Source: Streptomyces sp. PR69 (GTDB taxonomy: Bacteria > Actinomycetota > Actinomycetes > Streptomycetales > Streptomycetaceae). Taken from it: a stretch of DNA of 64,000 bases. The translations under genes and the position numbers were made by a program. The notes under the pieces were generated by a model. That model saw only the letters and a list, made by a program, of their open reading frames with translations, was not told the DNA's origin and ran no database searches. Of this stretch, positions 24,676-32,509 are shown piece by piece. The stretch is taken from the NCBI RefSeq assembly GCF_026420845.1, contig NZ_JAOWCB010000006.1, positions 1-64,000 on the forward strand, in the 5' to 3' direction. Position 1 is the first letter of the stretch; every line of letters starts with the position of its first letter.

Positions 24676-26210
24676 ACGCGGCACTCGCGACACTTCCCAT
24701 CCTGGTCACCCTCGGCCTGCTCGCCGCGCGCGTGAAGGCCCTGTACGCGGCCCTCGCCGCACTCGCCTCGGCGGCCGTGCTCACCGCCCTGGCCTTCCGC
24801 ACGCCGCTCGGGGAACTGGCCGACTCCGGGCTGCATATGCTGCCCACGGCCGTGGAACTGGCCGCGATCCTCTTCGGCGGCATCCTGCTGAGCGAGCTGA
24901 TGAGCCGTACGGGCGCACAGCGGCGGCTGGGTGACTGGATCGGCGGGGCGTGCCGGACGCCGGGGCGCGCGGTGCTGCTGGTGCTGCTCGGCGTGACGCC
25001 GTTCGCCGAGTCGCTCACCGGCTTCGGCATCGGCGTGATCGTCGCGATCCCGCTGCTGCGGCAGCTCGGACTGTCCCCGGCGAAGGCGGCCGTCGTGGGT
25101 CTGCTGGGCCTGGTCACCGTGCCGTGGGGGTCGCTGGCCCCCGGCAGTCTGGTGGCCGCCCAGCTCGGCGGGGTCGGCTTCCAGGAGCTGGGCGTGTACT
25201 CGGCGCTGCTGTCCGCGCCGGTCTTCGCGATCTGCGCGGCGGCCGCGCTGGCCGTGACGTACGGGGTGCGGGGCGCGCTGTCCCTGGCGGGCGACTGGCT
25301 GCTGGCCGTGGGCACGCTGTGGACCGTCATATGGGCCGTCAACGCCTTCGTCGGCGTGCCGCTCGCCGGTGTGCTGGGCGGTCTTGCGGTGATCGCGGCG
25401 CTGCTGCTGGTCTCCCGCGCCCAGGACGGCCCGCGACAGCCGGCGGAGCCGATCGCCCGCACCCTGACCCCGTACGCCTTCCTGGTCGGCGGGCTCCTCG
25501 CCGGGCGGGCGGCGCTGGCCGCGGCGGGCGTGGAGGAGGGCTGGTGGGCGGTCCTGGCGGGCCCCGCGGGCTGGCTGCTGCTGACCGTGGCGCTGACCCC
25601 GCGGCTGCTCGGCGGGCGGGACGCGGTGCTGGGCGCCGCCGTGCGGGACACGCTGGGCCGGTGGTGGCTGGTGACCATGACGACCGTCGTCTTCCTGGCG
25701 CTGGGCACGCTGCTGACCGCGTCCGGGATGAGCCGCGCCATCGCGGAGGCGGCTGCCGGGCTCGGCCCGGCGTATCTCGTCCTCGCACCGTGGATCGGCG
25801 CGGCCGGCGGCTTCCTGGCCGGCTCCAACACCGGGGCCAATGCGATGTTCGCGGCCAGCCAGGGCGCGACGGCGCAGGTCCTCGGCTATCCGGCGGTCCA
25901 GCTGGTCGCCGTCCAGAACGTCAGCGCCGCGCTGGCCTCCGGGGCGGCCGTCGCGCGCGTGGTGCTGGCGGCCCAGCTCGCCCAGAGCGCGCCCGGCCCG
26001 AGCGATGAGCCCGGCCGCGGGTCGGAGGCGTCCGCCGGTACGGGCGCCGGTACGGGTACGGTGCTGGTCCAGGCGCCCGCGGCTACGGCTACGGCTACGG
26101 CTACGGCTACGGCGGCGACCGTGGATCCCAGCCGGGTGCTGCGCACCGTGCTCGGCGTGTACGCGGCGGTGTTCGTCGCGCTGGGGGCGATCGCCCTGCT
26201 GTGGCGGTGA
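24672..26210 (+). CDS. LctP-type permease (lactate/glycolate permease family)
   Basis: A 512-residue integral membrane protein, about 13 hydrophobic segments, with GVTPFAESLTGFGIGVIVAI, PWGSLAPGSLVAAQLGG and NTGANAMFAASQGATAQVLG, all signature blocks of L-lactate permeases. Start is GTG 24672, whose GTGA overlaps the upstream stop. The family takes up small hydroxy- or oxo-carboxylates by proton symport. In this operon it may import a carboxylate precursor or export a product. A C-terminal loop (residues ~450-485) holds six Ala-Thr codon repeats (ggctac hexamer, about 26089-26116). A perfect hairpin follows. Confidence 0.8.
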   Translation: MNAALATLPILVTLGLLAARVKALYAALAALASAAVLTALAFRTPLGELADSGLHMLPTAVELAAILFGGILLSELMSRTGAQRRLGDWIGGACRTPGRAVLLVLLGVTPFAESLTGFGIGVIVAIPLLRQLGLSPAKAAVVGLLGLVTVPWGSLAPGSLVAAQLGGVGFQELGVYSALLSAPVFAICAAAALAVTYGVRGALSLAGDWLLAVGTLWTVIWAVNAFVGVPLAGVLGGLAVIAALLLVSRAQDGPRQPAEPIARTLTPYAFLVGGLLAGRAALAAAGVEEGWWAVLAGPAGWLLLTVALTPRLLGGRDAVLGAAVRDTLGRWWLVTMTTVVFLALGTLLTASGMSRAIAEAAAGLGPAYLVLAPWIGAAGGFLAGSNTGANAMFAASQGATAQVLGYPAVQLVAVQNVSAALASGAAVARVVLAAQLAQSAPGPSDEPGRGSEASAGTGAGTGTVLVQAPAATATATATATAATVDPSRVLRTVLGVYAAVFVALGAIALLWR

Positions 26211-26225
26211 GTGCCGAAGCCGTCC

Positions 26226-26271
26226 GACGACGCGGCCCCGCACCTCCAACGAGGTGCGGGGCCGCGTCGTC
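26226..26271. terminator. Bidirectional hairpin, 21-bp perfect stem
   Basis: Arms 26226-26246 and 26251-26271 are exact reverse complements around a CAAC loop. The element sits between the convergent sbn operon (stop 26210) and the LysR gene (stop 26287) and can terminate both. Confidence 0.85.
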
Positions 26272-26286
26272 GCCTTCCGTCCTCGC

Positions 26287-27198
26287 CTAGGCGGCGACGG
26301 TCAGCCCCGCGCCGCGCCACCGCCGCGCGATCTCCAGGACCGCGCCGACGGCCGGAGGCAGCCAGGACTGCTCGCTCCACATCAGCCGTACGACCCGGTG
26401 CTGACGCGGCAGTTCGTCCAGCACGATCACATCCCCCCGTTCGACCTCCGTCGACACCGCGTCCTCGGGGAGCATCGCCGCGAAGCGGCCGTTGCGCATC
26501 AGCTCCAGGATTCCCCGGACCGATCCCGCCGAGGTGAACTCCGGGCCGACGCCATAGGCCGCGGCCATCTCGTCGCGCAGGAACTGATGCGAAGGACAGC
26601 CCGAGTCGATCTGCAGCACCCGGACCCCGTCCAGCCCGCGGCGCGTCTTGAGCACCGCGTCAAGGCCGGGGCTGGCCACGGGCACCAGATCGAGCGGGTG
26701 CAGATCCTCGTGCCGCAGATCCGCGGGGTTGTCCTCCGGACAACCGGGGCGGGCGAGCACCAGGCCCACATCGAGCTTGCCCGCCGTGATCTCCTCGGCG
26801 ATCCGTGAGGAGTGCATCGTCAGCGGCGACAGCTCGACCTTGGGATAGCGGTACTGGCACTCCCAGATCAGCCTGGTCATCTCCTTGTCCACCAGCAGCG
26901 AGGCCACCCCCACCGAGACCCGCCCCGTCGTCTCGCCGCGGGCCGTGAGCGCGTCCGACAACTCGTCCACGAGACTGAACAGCCGCGCCACATAGCAGTG
27001 GAACGTCTCCCCGGCCTGCGTGAGCCGCACCCCATGCGGCAGCCGCTGGAACAGCGGCGCGCCCGCCTGGGACTCCAGCGCCCTGATGTGGGACGTGACG
27101 GTCGACTGCGAGTATCCGAGCCGCCGCCCGGCCTGGGTGATGCTTTCCGCGCGGGCCACTTCCCAGAAGGTGCGCAGCTGGTAGAGAGCGATATCCAT
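26287..27198 (-). CDS. LysR-family transcriptional regulator
   Basis: A 303-residue LTTR. The N-terminal winged HTH is clear (LYQLRTFWEVARAESITQAG, RLGYSQSTVTSHIRALE, PLFQRLPHGVRLTQAGETF), followed by a LysR substrate-binding domain (GRVSVGVASLLVDKE, LDVGLVLARPG, AAMLPEDAV). It is convergent with the sbn operon and starts at ATG 27198. LysR proteins usually bind T-N11-A sites near their own promoter; the ACTT palindromes at 15284 and 34672 do not look like LTTR boxes, so it is not the obvious regulator of those. It may regulate the sbn operon or an unlinked target. Confidence 0.92.
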   Translation of the reverse strand: MDIALYQLRTFWEVARAESITQAGRRLGYSQSTVTSHIRALESQAGAPLFQRLPHGVRLTQAGETFHCYVARLFSLVDELSDALTARGETTGRVSVGVASLLVDKEMTRLIWECQYRYPKVELSPLTMHSSRIAEEITAGKLDVGLVLARPGCPEDNPADLRHEDLHPLDLVPVASPGLDAVLKTRRGLDGVRVLQIDSGCPSHQFLRDEMAAAYGVGPEFTSAGSVRGILELMRNGRFAAMLPEDAVSTEVERGDVIVLDELPRQHRVVRLMWSEQSWLPPAVGAVLEIARRWRGAGLTVAA

Positions 27199-27324
27199 GA
27201 TTCCTCCCCGTTATCTCCCGGAAATCATGCAGGGGGGCGGTGGAATCCGGCCGACATGAACCACTACTTCGTCAGCTGCGGTTCGGCCATGTGCGCGCGG
27301 CGGAGACCCCGCGCCTCAAGGGGA

Positions 27325-27560
27325 TTCACAACCCAGCCCCGCCGGCGATCGAGGCGCAGGAGCCCGCACATTCAGCCCCGCCGACGATCGAGGCGCAGGA
27401 GCCCGCACATTCAGCCCCGCCGACGATCGAGGCGCAGGGACCCGCACATTCAGCCCCGCCGACGATCGAGGCGCAGGAGCCCAAAACCCAGCCCCGCCGG
27501 CGATTGAGGCGCAAGGGCCCGCACATTCAGCCCCGCCGGCGATTGAGGCGCAGGGGTGCG
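27325..27560 (-). repeat. Intergenic repeat array, six ~39-bp units
   Basis: Six copies of a ~24-base core (plus strand cagccccgccggcgatcgag, then gcgc) separated by ~15 bases that are themselves similar (aggagcccgcacatt). On the minus strand the core reads GCGCCTCnATCGCCGGCGGGGCTG, the same family as the array at 33588-34065. The array lies 3' of the minus-strand gene at 27580-28212 and is read in the same direction as that gene. The gap 27199-27579 otherwise holds only the LysR promoter region. Confidence 0.9.
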
Positions 27561-27579
27561 GGGGCTCCGTGCCCCAGGG

Positions 27580-28212
27580 TCAAGGGCGGGTGGGCGGGGA
27601 AGCGCCGAGGCGCGTGCGGGCGTAGTGGCGGGACGCGCGGGCGCGGTTGCCGCAGCCCGGGGAGCACCACGCCCGGCGGGCGTGGTGCTTGACGTAGAAG
27701 AGGCGGCAGCCCGGCCCCTCGCAGGCCCGCAGCAGGGCCAGTTCGGGCCCGGTGAAGAGCGTGACCGCGTCGTCGGCCAGCTCCGCGAGCGCCGCCGTCA
27801 CGGGCCGGGCGGCGCGGTGGACGCGGGCGGCGGGGGCCGCGGGGGCGGTGCCGGACGGCCCCCAGATCAGTTCGCGCCAGGACGGCACGGCGGCAAGCGC
27901 GGCGTTCACCGCGGCGGTCGCCTCTGGCGGCGCAGACGCCCCCCGTACCGCCGCCGCGGCCAGCGCGCGGATGCCGTCGCGCAGGGCACGCGCGACGGCG
28001 AGATCCTGCGCGCCGACGCCCAGCAGGTCCGCGTCGGCCAGCGGCGTCACCAGCCGGGCCCGCATATCCCGCAGCCACGCGGCGAGCTGCTCGACACCCG
28101 CCAGCCCCTCCCGCGCGCGCCCGCGCACCGCGTACGCCGTGTTGGCCAGCTCGATCGCGGGCCGCTCACCGAAGAGCGGCGCTCCGCCCGAGGCGAGGTC
28201 GGACACCTTCAT
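27580..28212 (-). CDS. CGNR zinc-finger protein (ABATE domain, DUF1470)
   Basis: A 210-residue protein starting ATG 28212. The N-terminal ABATE-like domain begins LFGERPAIELANTAYAVRGR; the C-terminus has CEGPGCRLFYVKHHARRAWC followed by SPGCGNRARASRHYARTR, the treble-clef CGNR zinc finger. Such proteins are thought to be stress-responsive transcription regulators that bind DNA via the finger. It is 10 bases downstream of the PNPOx-family gene on the same strand, so the two are probably co-transcribed. Confidence 0.88.
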   Translation of the reverse strand: MKVSDLASGGAPLFGERPAIELANTAYAVRGRAREGLAGVEQLAAWLRDMRARLVTPLADADLLGVGAQDLAVARALRDGIRALAAAAVRGASAPPEATAAVNAALAAVPSWRELIWGPSGTAPAAPAARVHRAARPVTAALAELADDAVTLFTGPELALLRACEGPGCRLFYVKHHARRAWCSPGCGNRARASRHYARTRLGASPPTRP

Positions 28213-28222
28213 CCGGCCGATG

Positions 28223-28867
28223 CTACCCACCGTCCCCCGCCGCGCCCGCGGCCCTCTGCTCAGCCAGCTCGGCGTTCTCCTTCTCCAGGCGTTCGATCTT
28301 CTCGTGCAGCTCATGGATGGCGTGGCGTACGTCGTCGGCGGGGACGAGCTGCGGAATGTGCTGGGGACAGTTCCAGTCGTAGCCCTCCACCCGGATCAGC
28401 AGGGCCCGCTCGGCGCGGGCCGGGTAGCCGTCCGGGGTGAGCCGGGCGACCAGTTCGGGGTCTTCCGCGGCTTCCACGGCGCGGGCGGCGCCGAAGATTT
28501 TCAGCCGGGTGCGATGGGCGTAGTCCATCAGGAAGAGCGCGACCCGCTCCGAGTGGTCGAGGTTGCCGCGGCTGATGTACTGGCGGTTGCCGCGGAAGTC
28601 GGCGAAGCCCAGGGTGTGTTCGTCCAGCACCCGCAGAAAGCCGCGGGGTCCGCCGCGGTGCTGGATGTACGGCCAGCCCGCCTCGCCGACGCTGGCGAGA
28701 TAGAAGCTGTCCCGCTGGGCGAGGAACCTCCGCTCGTCGGGGCCGATGGGTTCGGGGCCGTCCGCGGGACCTTCGACGCGGCCCCGGTAGGCGCGATGGC
28801 TTCCGTGCAGCCGCTGATGGGCCTGCACTTTCGGGGAGAAGGCGATCTCTGCGTAACGGTCGCTCAT
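28223..28867 (-). CDS. Pyridoxamine 5'-phosphate oxidase-family flavoprotein
   Basis: A 214-residue protein starting ATG 28867 (MSDRYAEIAFSPKVQAHQ). DSFYLASVGEAGWPYIQHRGGPRGFLRV and YISRGNLDHSERVALFLMDYAHRTRLKIFG are the FMN-binding split-barrel motifs of PNPOx-like proteins. The C-terminus is a short coiled coil (HELHEKIERLEKENAELAEQ). Members bind FMN or F420 or heme; the reaction is unknown. It precedes the CGNR regulator by 10 bases. A 21-bp hairpin separates it from the AhpD-like gene upstream on the same strand. Confidence 0.87.
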   Translation of the reverse strand: MSDRYAEIAFSPKVQAHQRLHGSHRAYRGRVEGPADGPEPIGPDERRFLAQRDSFYLASVGEAGWPYIQHRGGPRGFLRVLDEHTLGFADFRGNRQYISRGNLDHSERVALFLMDYAHRTRLKIFGAARAVEAAEDPELVARLTPDGYPARAERALLIRVEGYDWNCPQHIPQLVPADDVRHAIHELHEKIERLEKENAELAEQRAAGAAGDGG

Positions 28868-28953
28868 GATCCGGGCTCCTCGGCGGGTGAGATGCGGAAA
28901 GACACGGAGAAAAACGCAGGGAAAGACGCGGGGGACGACGTGGGGCAAACGGG

Positions 28954-28999
28954 CCAGGCGCGTGTCCGTGCGGCCGTCGCCGCACGGACACGCGCCTGG
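28954..28999 (-). terminator. Hairpin after the AhpD-like gene, 21-bp perfect stem
   Basis: 28954-28974 and 28979-28999 are exact reverse complements around CGTC. It lies 27 bases after the AhpD-like stop (29026) and 87 bases before the PNPOx start, so it should end the AhpD-like transcript. Confidence 0.85.
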
Positions 29000-29025
29000 T
29001 GACTGCCGGTCAGCGGCGACGCGGG

Positions 29026-29568
29026 TCAGCTGTCGTGCCGGACCAGCGGCCAGTCGATCTCGGTGCCCGCGCCCTTGTTGATGAAGTTGGTGAAGACGTT
29101 GAGCGCGACGTTCGCGATGACTTCGGCGATCTCCGCGTCCGTCAGCCCCGCGGCTCGCGCGTTCTGCGCGTCGGCGTCGGCGAGTCCGCCGCGGGTGCGC
29201 AGCACGGCGTCGGCCAGCGTGAGGGCGGCCTGCGCCTTGGGGTCGGCGGACTTGGCCCGGCGGGCGGCCGCGGTCTCGGAGTCGTCCAGCTTGGCGACGT
29301 TCGCGGCCAGGTAGGTGTGGGCCGACAGGCAGTAGTCGCAGCCGTTCTCCTGTGCGACGAGCAGGGCGATGCGCTCGCGCACCGGCGCGGGGAGCACGCC
29401 TTCGCCGAGGGCTCCGGAGAAGCCGAGGTACGCCTTGAGGACGGACGGGCTGTTGGCCATCGCCTTGGTCATGTTGGGGGTGACGCCCAGGGCCTTCTGG
29501 ACTCCGGCGAGCAGCTCGGCGGCGGCGCCGGTGGCGGACTCGGGCTGAACCAGGGGGAGACGCGACAT
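29026..29568 (-). CDS. Carboxymuconolactone decarboxylase/AhpD-like peroxidase
   Basis: A 180-residue protein. ENGCDYCLSAH is the AhpD active site E-x2-C-x2-C-x3-H, so it is a thiol peroxidase or peroxidase-linked protein acting on organic hydroperoxides. LTDAEIAEVIANVALNVFTNFINKGAGTEIDWP is the normal C-terminus. ATG 29568 (after AAGGGC) is chosen because MSRLPLVQPESATG is the usual start of this subfamily; a longer in-frame extension to 29757 is Ser/Ala/Thr repeat sequence and unlikely. Monocistronic, with a 21-bp terminator. Confidence 0.9.
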   Translation of the reverse strand: MSRLPLVQPESATGAAAELLAGVQKALGVTPNMTKAMANSPSVLKAYLGFSGALGEGVLPAPVRERIALLVAQENGCDYCLSAHTYLAANVAKLDDSETAAARRAKSADPKAQAALTLADAVLRTRGGLADADAQNARAAGLTDAEIAEVIANVALNVFTNFINKGAGTEIDWPLVRHDS

Positions 29569-29623
29569 GTCAGTGCCCTTCTGAGCAGAGGTGATGGTGG
29601 AGGTGTACGTGGTGTACGTGGTG

Positions 29624-29659
29624 GACGAGGCAGACGAGGCAGACGAGGCAGACGAGGCG
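29624..29659. repeat. Nonamer tandem repeat upstream of the AhpD-like gene
   Basis: Four copies of gacgaggca (last one gacgaggcg) lie 56-91 bases upstream of the AhpD-like start, within a 395-base gap (29569-29963) that otherwise holds the promoters of this gene and of rpmJ. gtgtacgtg is also doubled just before it. Confidence 0.85.
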
Positions 29660-29857
29660 GACGTGGTGGCGGCGGTCGCCGCGGAAGCGGCCGAAGTGCC
29701 GTTCGGCGGAGTGGACTTGTCGGTGTTGCGGGCGTTGTGCCACAGGCGGCGGATCACAGCGGGCCGCTCCCTTCTCGAAGGTTCTAACGCTTGCGATGGG
29801 GTGTAACTGTTAGGTCTGGGCCCTCATTCCCGCTCCGCGAAACTTTTTTCCGGCTGC

Positions 29858-29873
29858 CCCGAAGCGCTTCGGG
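29858..29873. promoter_or_regulatory. 16-bp perfect palindrome upstream of rpmJ
   Basis: CCCGAAGCGCTTCGGG is self-complementary with no loop, 91 bases before rpmJ. Alternative C-minus L36 genes are commonly zinc (Zur) controlled, but this is not the AT-rich 7-1-7 Zur box, and I see no such box in the gap. It may be an operator for another repressor or part of a hairpin. Confidence 0.35.
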
Positions 29874-29963
29874 CCCGGAATGAACCGGGCGCTCCCCTGG
29901 TTGGGGAGTCCCGATCACGCAGCCGGACGCGGCTGCCCTCCGACCGACGAAGGAGTGGGAGTC

Positions 29964-30086
29964 ATGAAGGTCCGCAACTCTCTGCGCTCGCTGAAGAACA
30001 AGCCGGGAGCGCAGATCGTGCGCCGCAGGGGCAAGACCTATGTCATCAACCGGAAGGACCCGCGCGGCAAGGCCAGACAGGGCTGA
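29964..30086 (+). CDS. rpmJ: 50S ribosomal protein L36, zinc-independent (C-minus) form
   Basis: A 40-residue protein: [20 protein letters not shown], then [20 protein letters not shown]. The four zinc-binding residues (three Cys, one His) of the C-plus L36 are absent, so this is the paralogue that replaces the zinc form when zinc is scarce, freeing metal from ribosomes. A clear AAGGAGTGGG ribosome site precedes the ATG. In Streptomyces such copies are usually Zur-repressed and lie with other C-minus ribosomal genes; here it stands alone. Confidence 0.93.
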   Translation: MKVRNSLRSLKNKPGAQIVRRRGKTYVINRKDPRGKARQG

Positions 30087-30342
30087 CGCCTTTTCAACTT
30101 CAACCGGCACCGACGCTACAACGCGCACACCGGCTGGCCCACCGGTATCGGAATTCCTGTGGGCCGGCATCGGCGCAACACATGAACAGAGCACCGGACG
30201 GCCCGATTTCTGCCATCCGGATTTCAGCCAATCAGTGGGACTGTCCGCTCACTAACGTCTTCATCACGGCAAGCGATAGCGCGCCTTTCGCCCAGCTGAC
30301 GTTTCCGCCGTGAGTTTTCTCCGCTACGAAAGAGGACGCTTG

Positions 30343-31824
30343 ATGAGTTCGACAGCCACCCGCGGCAGACGCCGTCTGTCCGCCGGTCTCGCTCTGCTGA
30401 TGGCCGGGTCGTTCCTGGCCGCCGCGCCCTCCGCGCAGGCCGCCGAGCAAACGCACACGGACAACGCGGCGCTGCTCTGGAACAAGCACACGGTCGACGC
30501 GGTCATCGCCGCGTCCAACGGCGCCACCGCCCCGCCGGTCGGCGCCCGTTACTTCGCCATCGTCAGCACCTGCGCGTACGACGCCTGGGCCGCCTATGAC
30601 CCGTTCGCCGTCGGCACCCAGTACGGAGACAAGCTGCGCCGCCCCTGGTGGGAGGGGACGTACGTGAACAAGAAAGCCACCGTCAGCTATGCGGCCCACC
30701 GCGCGCTGGTCGACCTCTTCCCGGCCCAGAAGGCGGACCTCGACGCCAAGCTCCGCGCCCAGGGCTATGACCCGGACAACGACGAGGTCAACGGCCGCAC
30801 CCCGGCCGGCATCGCCCACAAGGCATGTGACGCGGTGCTGGAGTTCCGCCACAACGACGGGGCCAACCAGCTCGGCGACCCGGCCTACTCCGACCCGGAC
30901 CCGGATTCGTACGTCTACGACAACGGCTATGTGGACTACGACAACTTCGACAAGTCCACCATCAAGGACCCGGGCCGCTGGGCGCCCATCCGCAAGGACG
31001 GCGTCACCCAGAAGTTCATCGGCTCGCAGTTCCCGAAGGTCATCCCCTTCGCGATGAAGAGCGCCGACCAGTTCCTGCCGCCCACCCCGCCCGCGTACGG
31101 CTCCGACGCGCAGAAGAAGTCCGCCGCCCAGCTGCTGGACTACAGCGCGAATCTCACCGACGAGCGCAAGGCCATCGCCGAGTTCTGGATCGAGGCCAAG
31201 GAGTCCCCGACCGGCCACCAGAACCAGGCCGCGCAGTTCGTCTCCCAGCGTGACGGCCACTCCCTCGACGAGGACGTGAAGATGTTCTTCGGCCTCAACC
31301 TGGGCATGGGCGACGCGGGCATAGCCGTCCGGCACACCAAGAAGCACTACGACTACGCCCGGCCGATCTCCACGATCCGCTACGACCACGCCGGCCAGCA
31401 GATCAAGGCCTGGGGCGGCCCGGGCAAGGGCACACAGGTCATCGACGGCAAGGACTGGACGCCGTATATCTCCACCCCCGCCTTCCCCGCTTATATCTCC
31501 GGCCACTCCACCTGGGGGTCGACCGCGGCCGAGTATCTGAAGCTGTGGACCGGCAGCGACAGGTTCGGCGACTCGGCCACCGTCAAGGCGGGTTCCTCCA
31601 AGATCGAGCCCGGCGTCACCCCGGCCAAGGACGTCACGCTGAAGTGGAACACCTTCAGCGAGTACGCCGACCAGGACGGCATCTCCCGCCTCTACGGCGG
31701 CGTCCACTGGGAGTACGACATGAAGGGCGGCCGCCAGCTGGGCATCGACCTGGCGCGGAACGCCTTCAAGGTGGCGCAGGGGTACTTCAACGGGTACGGG
31801 CCCGACTTCCCCTTCACCCCCTAG
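30343..31824 (+). CDS. Secreted vanadium-dependent haloperoxidase/PAP2-type phosphatase
   Basis: A 493-residue protein with a signal peptide (RRRLSAGLALLMAGSFLAAA, cleavage near AQAAE). All three vanadate/phosphate motifs are present: K-x6-R-P (KKHYDYARP), S-G-H (FPAYISGHSTWGS) and S-R-x5-H-x3-D (SRLYGGVHWEYD). Such enzymes are vanadium haloperoxidases or acid phosphatases; the fold and motifs do not separate them. Actinomycete relatives such as NapH1 and NapH4 act in meroterpenoid tailoring, but most secreted ones are uncharacterised. ATG 30343 is preceded by GAAAGAGGACG. A strong hairpin at 31868-31902 ends it. Confidence 0.87.
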   Translation: MSSTATRGRRRLSAGLALLMAGSFLAAAPSAQAAEQTHTDNAALLWNKHTVDAVIAASNGATAPPVGARYFAIVSTCAYDAWAAYDPFAVGTQYGDKLRRPWWEGTYVNKKATVSYAAHRALVDLFPAQKADLDAKLRAQGYDPDNDEVNGRTPAGIAHKACDAVLEFRHNDGANQLGDPAYSDPDPDSYVYDNGYVDYDNFDKSTIKDPGRWAPIRKDGVTQKFIGSQFPKVIPFAMKSADQFLPPTPPAYGSDAQKKSAAQLLDYSANLTDERKAIAEFWIEAKESPTGHQNQAAQFVSQRDGHSLDEDVKMFFGLNLGMGDAGIAVRHTKKHYDYARPISTIRYDHAGQQIKAWGGPGKGTQVIDGKDWTPYISTPAFPAYISGHSTWGSTAAEYLKLWTGSDRFGDSATVKAGSSKIEPGVTPAKDVTLKWNTFSEYADQDGISRLYGGVHWEYDMKGGRQLGIDLARNAFKVAQGYFNGYGPDFPFTP

Positions 31825-31867
31825 CCCACTGCCCTTCCCGTCCGCGCAGCACCCCTGACGCCGATGT

Positions 31868-31902
31868 GTCCGGGCCCGCAGCCACCCTTCGCGGGCCCGG
31901 AC
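31868..31902 (+). terminator. Hairpin after the haloperoxidase-like gene
   Basis: GTCCGGGCCCGC (31868-31879) pairs perfectly with GCGGGCCCGGAC (31891-31902) over 11 bases. It lies 44 bases after the stop. Confidence 0.7.
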
Positions 31903-32042
31903 GCCCGTCGCGTCCCACCTGACAGCGCCTGACAGCACCTGACACAGTCCCCGGCGGCGCGTTGCCGCCTCCACGGCTCGACCCGCACCGTGGACGCCAA
32001 CGCCTTGAGAGCCGGCAGAAGCCAGAGAGAAGCGTGTTGACC

Positions 32043-32489
32043 ATGAAGACACTGCGAACGGGCCATGTCGGCCTCAATGTCACCGACCTCGACCGCTCCA
32101 TCGCCTTCTACACCAAGGCCCTCGGACTCGACGTCGCGGGCGAGGGCGAACACGAGGGACGCCGGCACGCCTTCCTCACCCATGACGGGGAGCTGCTGCT
32201 GACCCTGTGGCAGCAGGCCGCGGACGGCTTTGCCGCCTCCCGCGCGGGTCTGCACCATCTGGCCTTCCAGGTCGACTCGATCGAGGAGGTGAAGGCCGCG
32301 GAACAGGTGCTGCGTGAGCTGGACGCCGAGTTCGCCTACGACGGCGTCGTCCCGCATGGCGAGGGGGCCGCGTCCGGCGGGATCTTCTTCACCGACCCGG
32401 ACGGCACCCGGCTGGAGATCTACGCCTCCTCCGGAGCGGACATCGCCCCCGCCCCCACCCCGTCCGGGCCCACCTGCGGGTTCTTCTAG
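32043..32489 (+). CDS. VOC-superfamily (glyoxalase-like) protein
   Basis: A 148-residue protein with the paired beta-alpha-beta-beta-beta units of the VOC fold: GHVGLNVTDLDRSIAFYTKA then LHHLAFQVDSIEEVKAAEQV and GIFFTDPDGTRLEIYASSG. Metal ligands include H8, H75 and E127 in the usual places. Members are glyoxalases, extradiol dioxygenases or drug-binding proteins; the substrate is unknown. The C-terminal ~20 residues (APAPTPSGPTCGFF) are unusual. It is 20 bases upstream of the PNPOx-family gene, so possibly the same unit. Confidence 0.85.
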   Translation: MKTLRTGHVGLNVTDLDRSIAFYTKALGLDVAGEGEHEGRRHAFLTHDGELLLTLWQQAADGFAASRAGLHHLAFQVDSIEEVKAAEQVLRELDAEFAYDGVVPHGEGAASGGIFFTDPDGTRLEIYASSGADIAPAPTPSGPTCGFF

Positions 32490-32509
32490 AAGGCGGGCCG
32501 GAGCCGGTC

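Noticed and set aside
27199..27255. LysR binding box in the promoter of the LysR gene
   Set aside because: Several T-N11-A fits are possible and none is symmetric enough to choose.
27256..27507. Small ORF beginning MNHYFVSCGSAMC next to the LysR promoter
   Set aside because: It runs into the repeat array after about 24 codons and becomes arginine-rich repeat translation; no ribosome site. Its ACTTCGTCAGCT resembles the operators by chance or is a single weak site.
27325..27560. Regularly spaced repeats suggesting a CRISPR array
   Set aside because: Repeats are degenerate, spacers are also repeated, units are ~39 bp, and there are no cas genes. The same family appears at 33588-34065.
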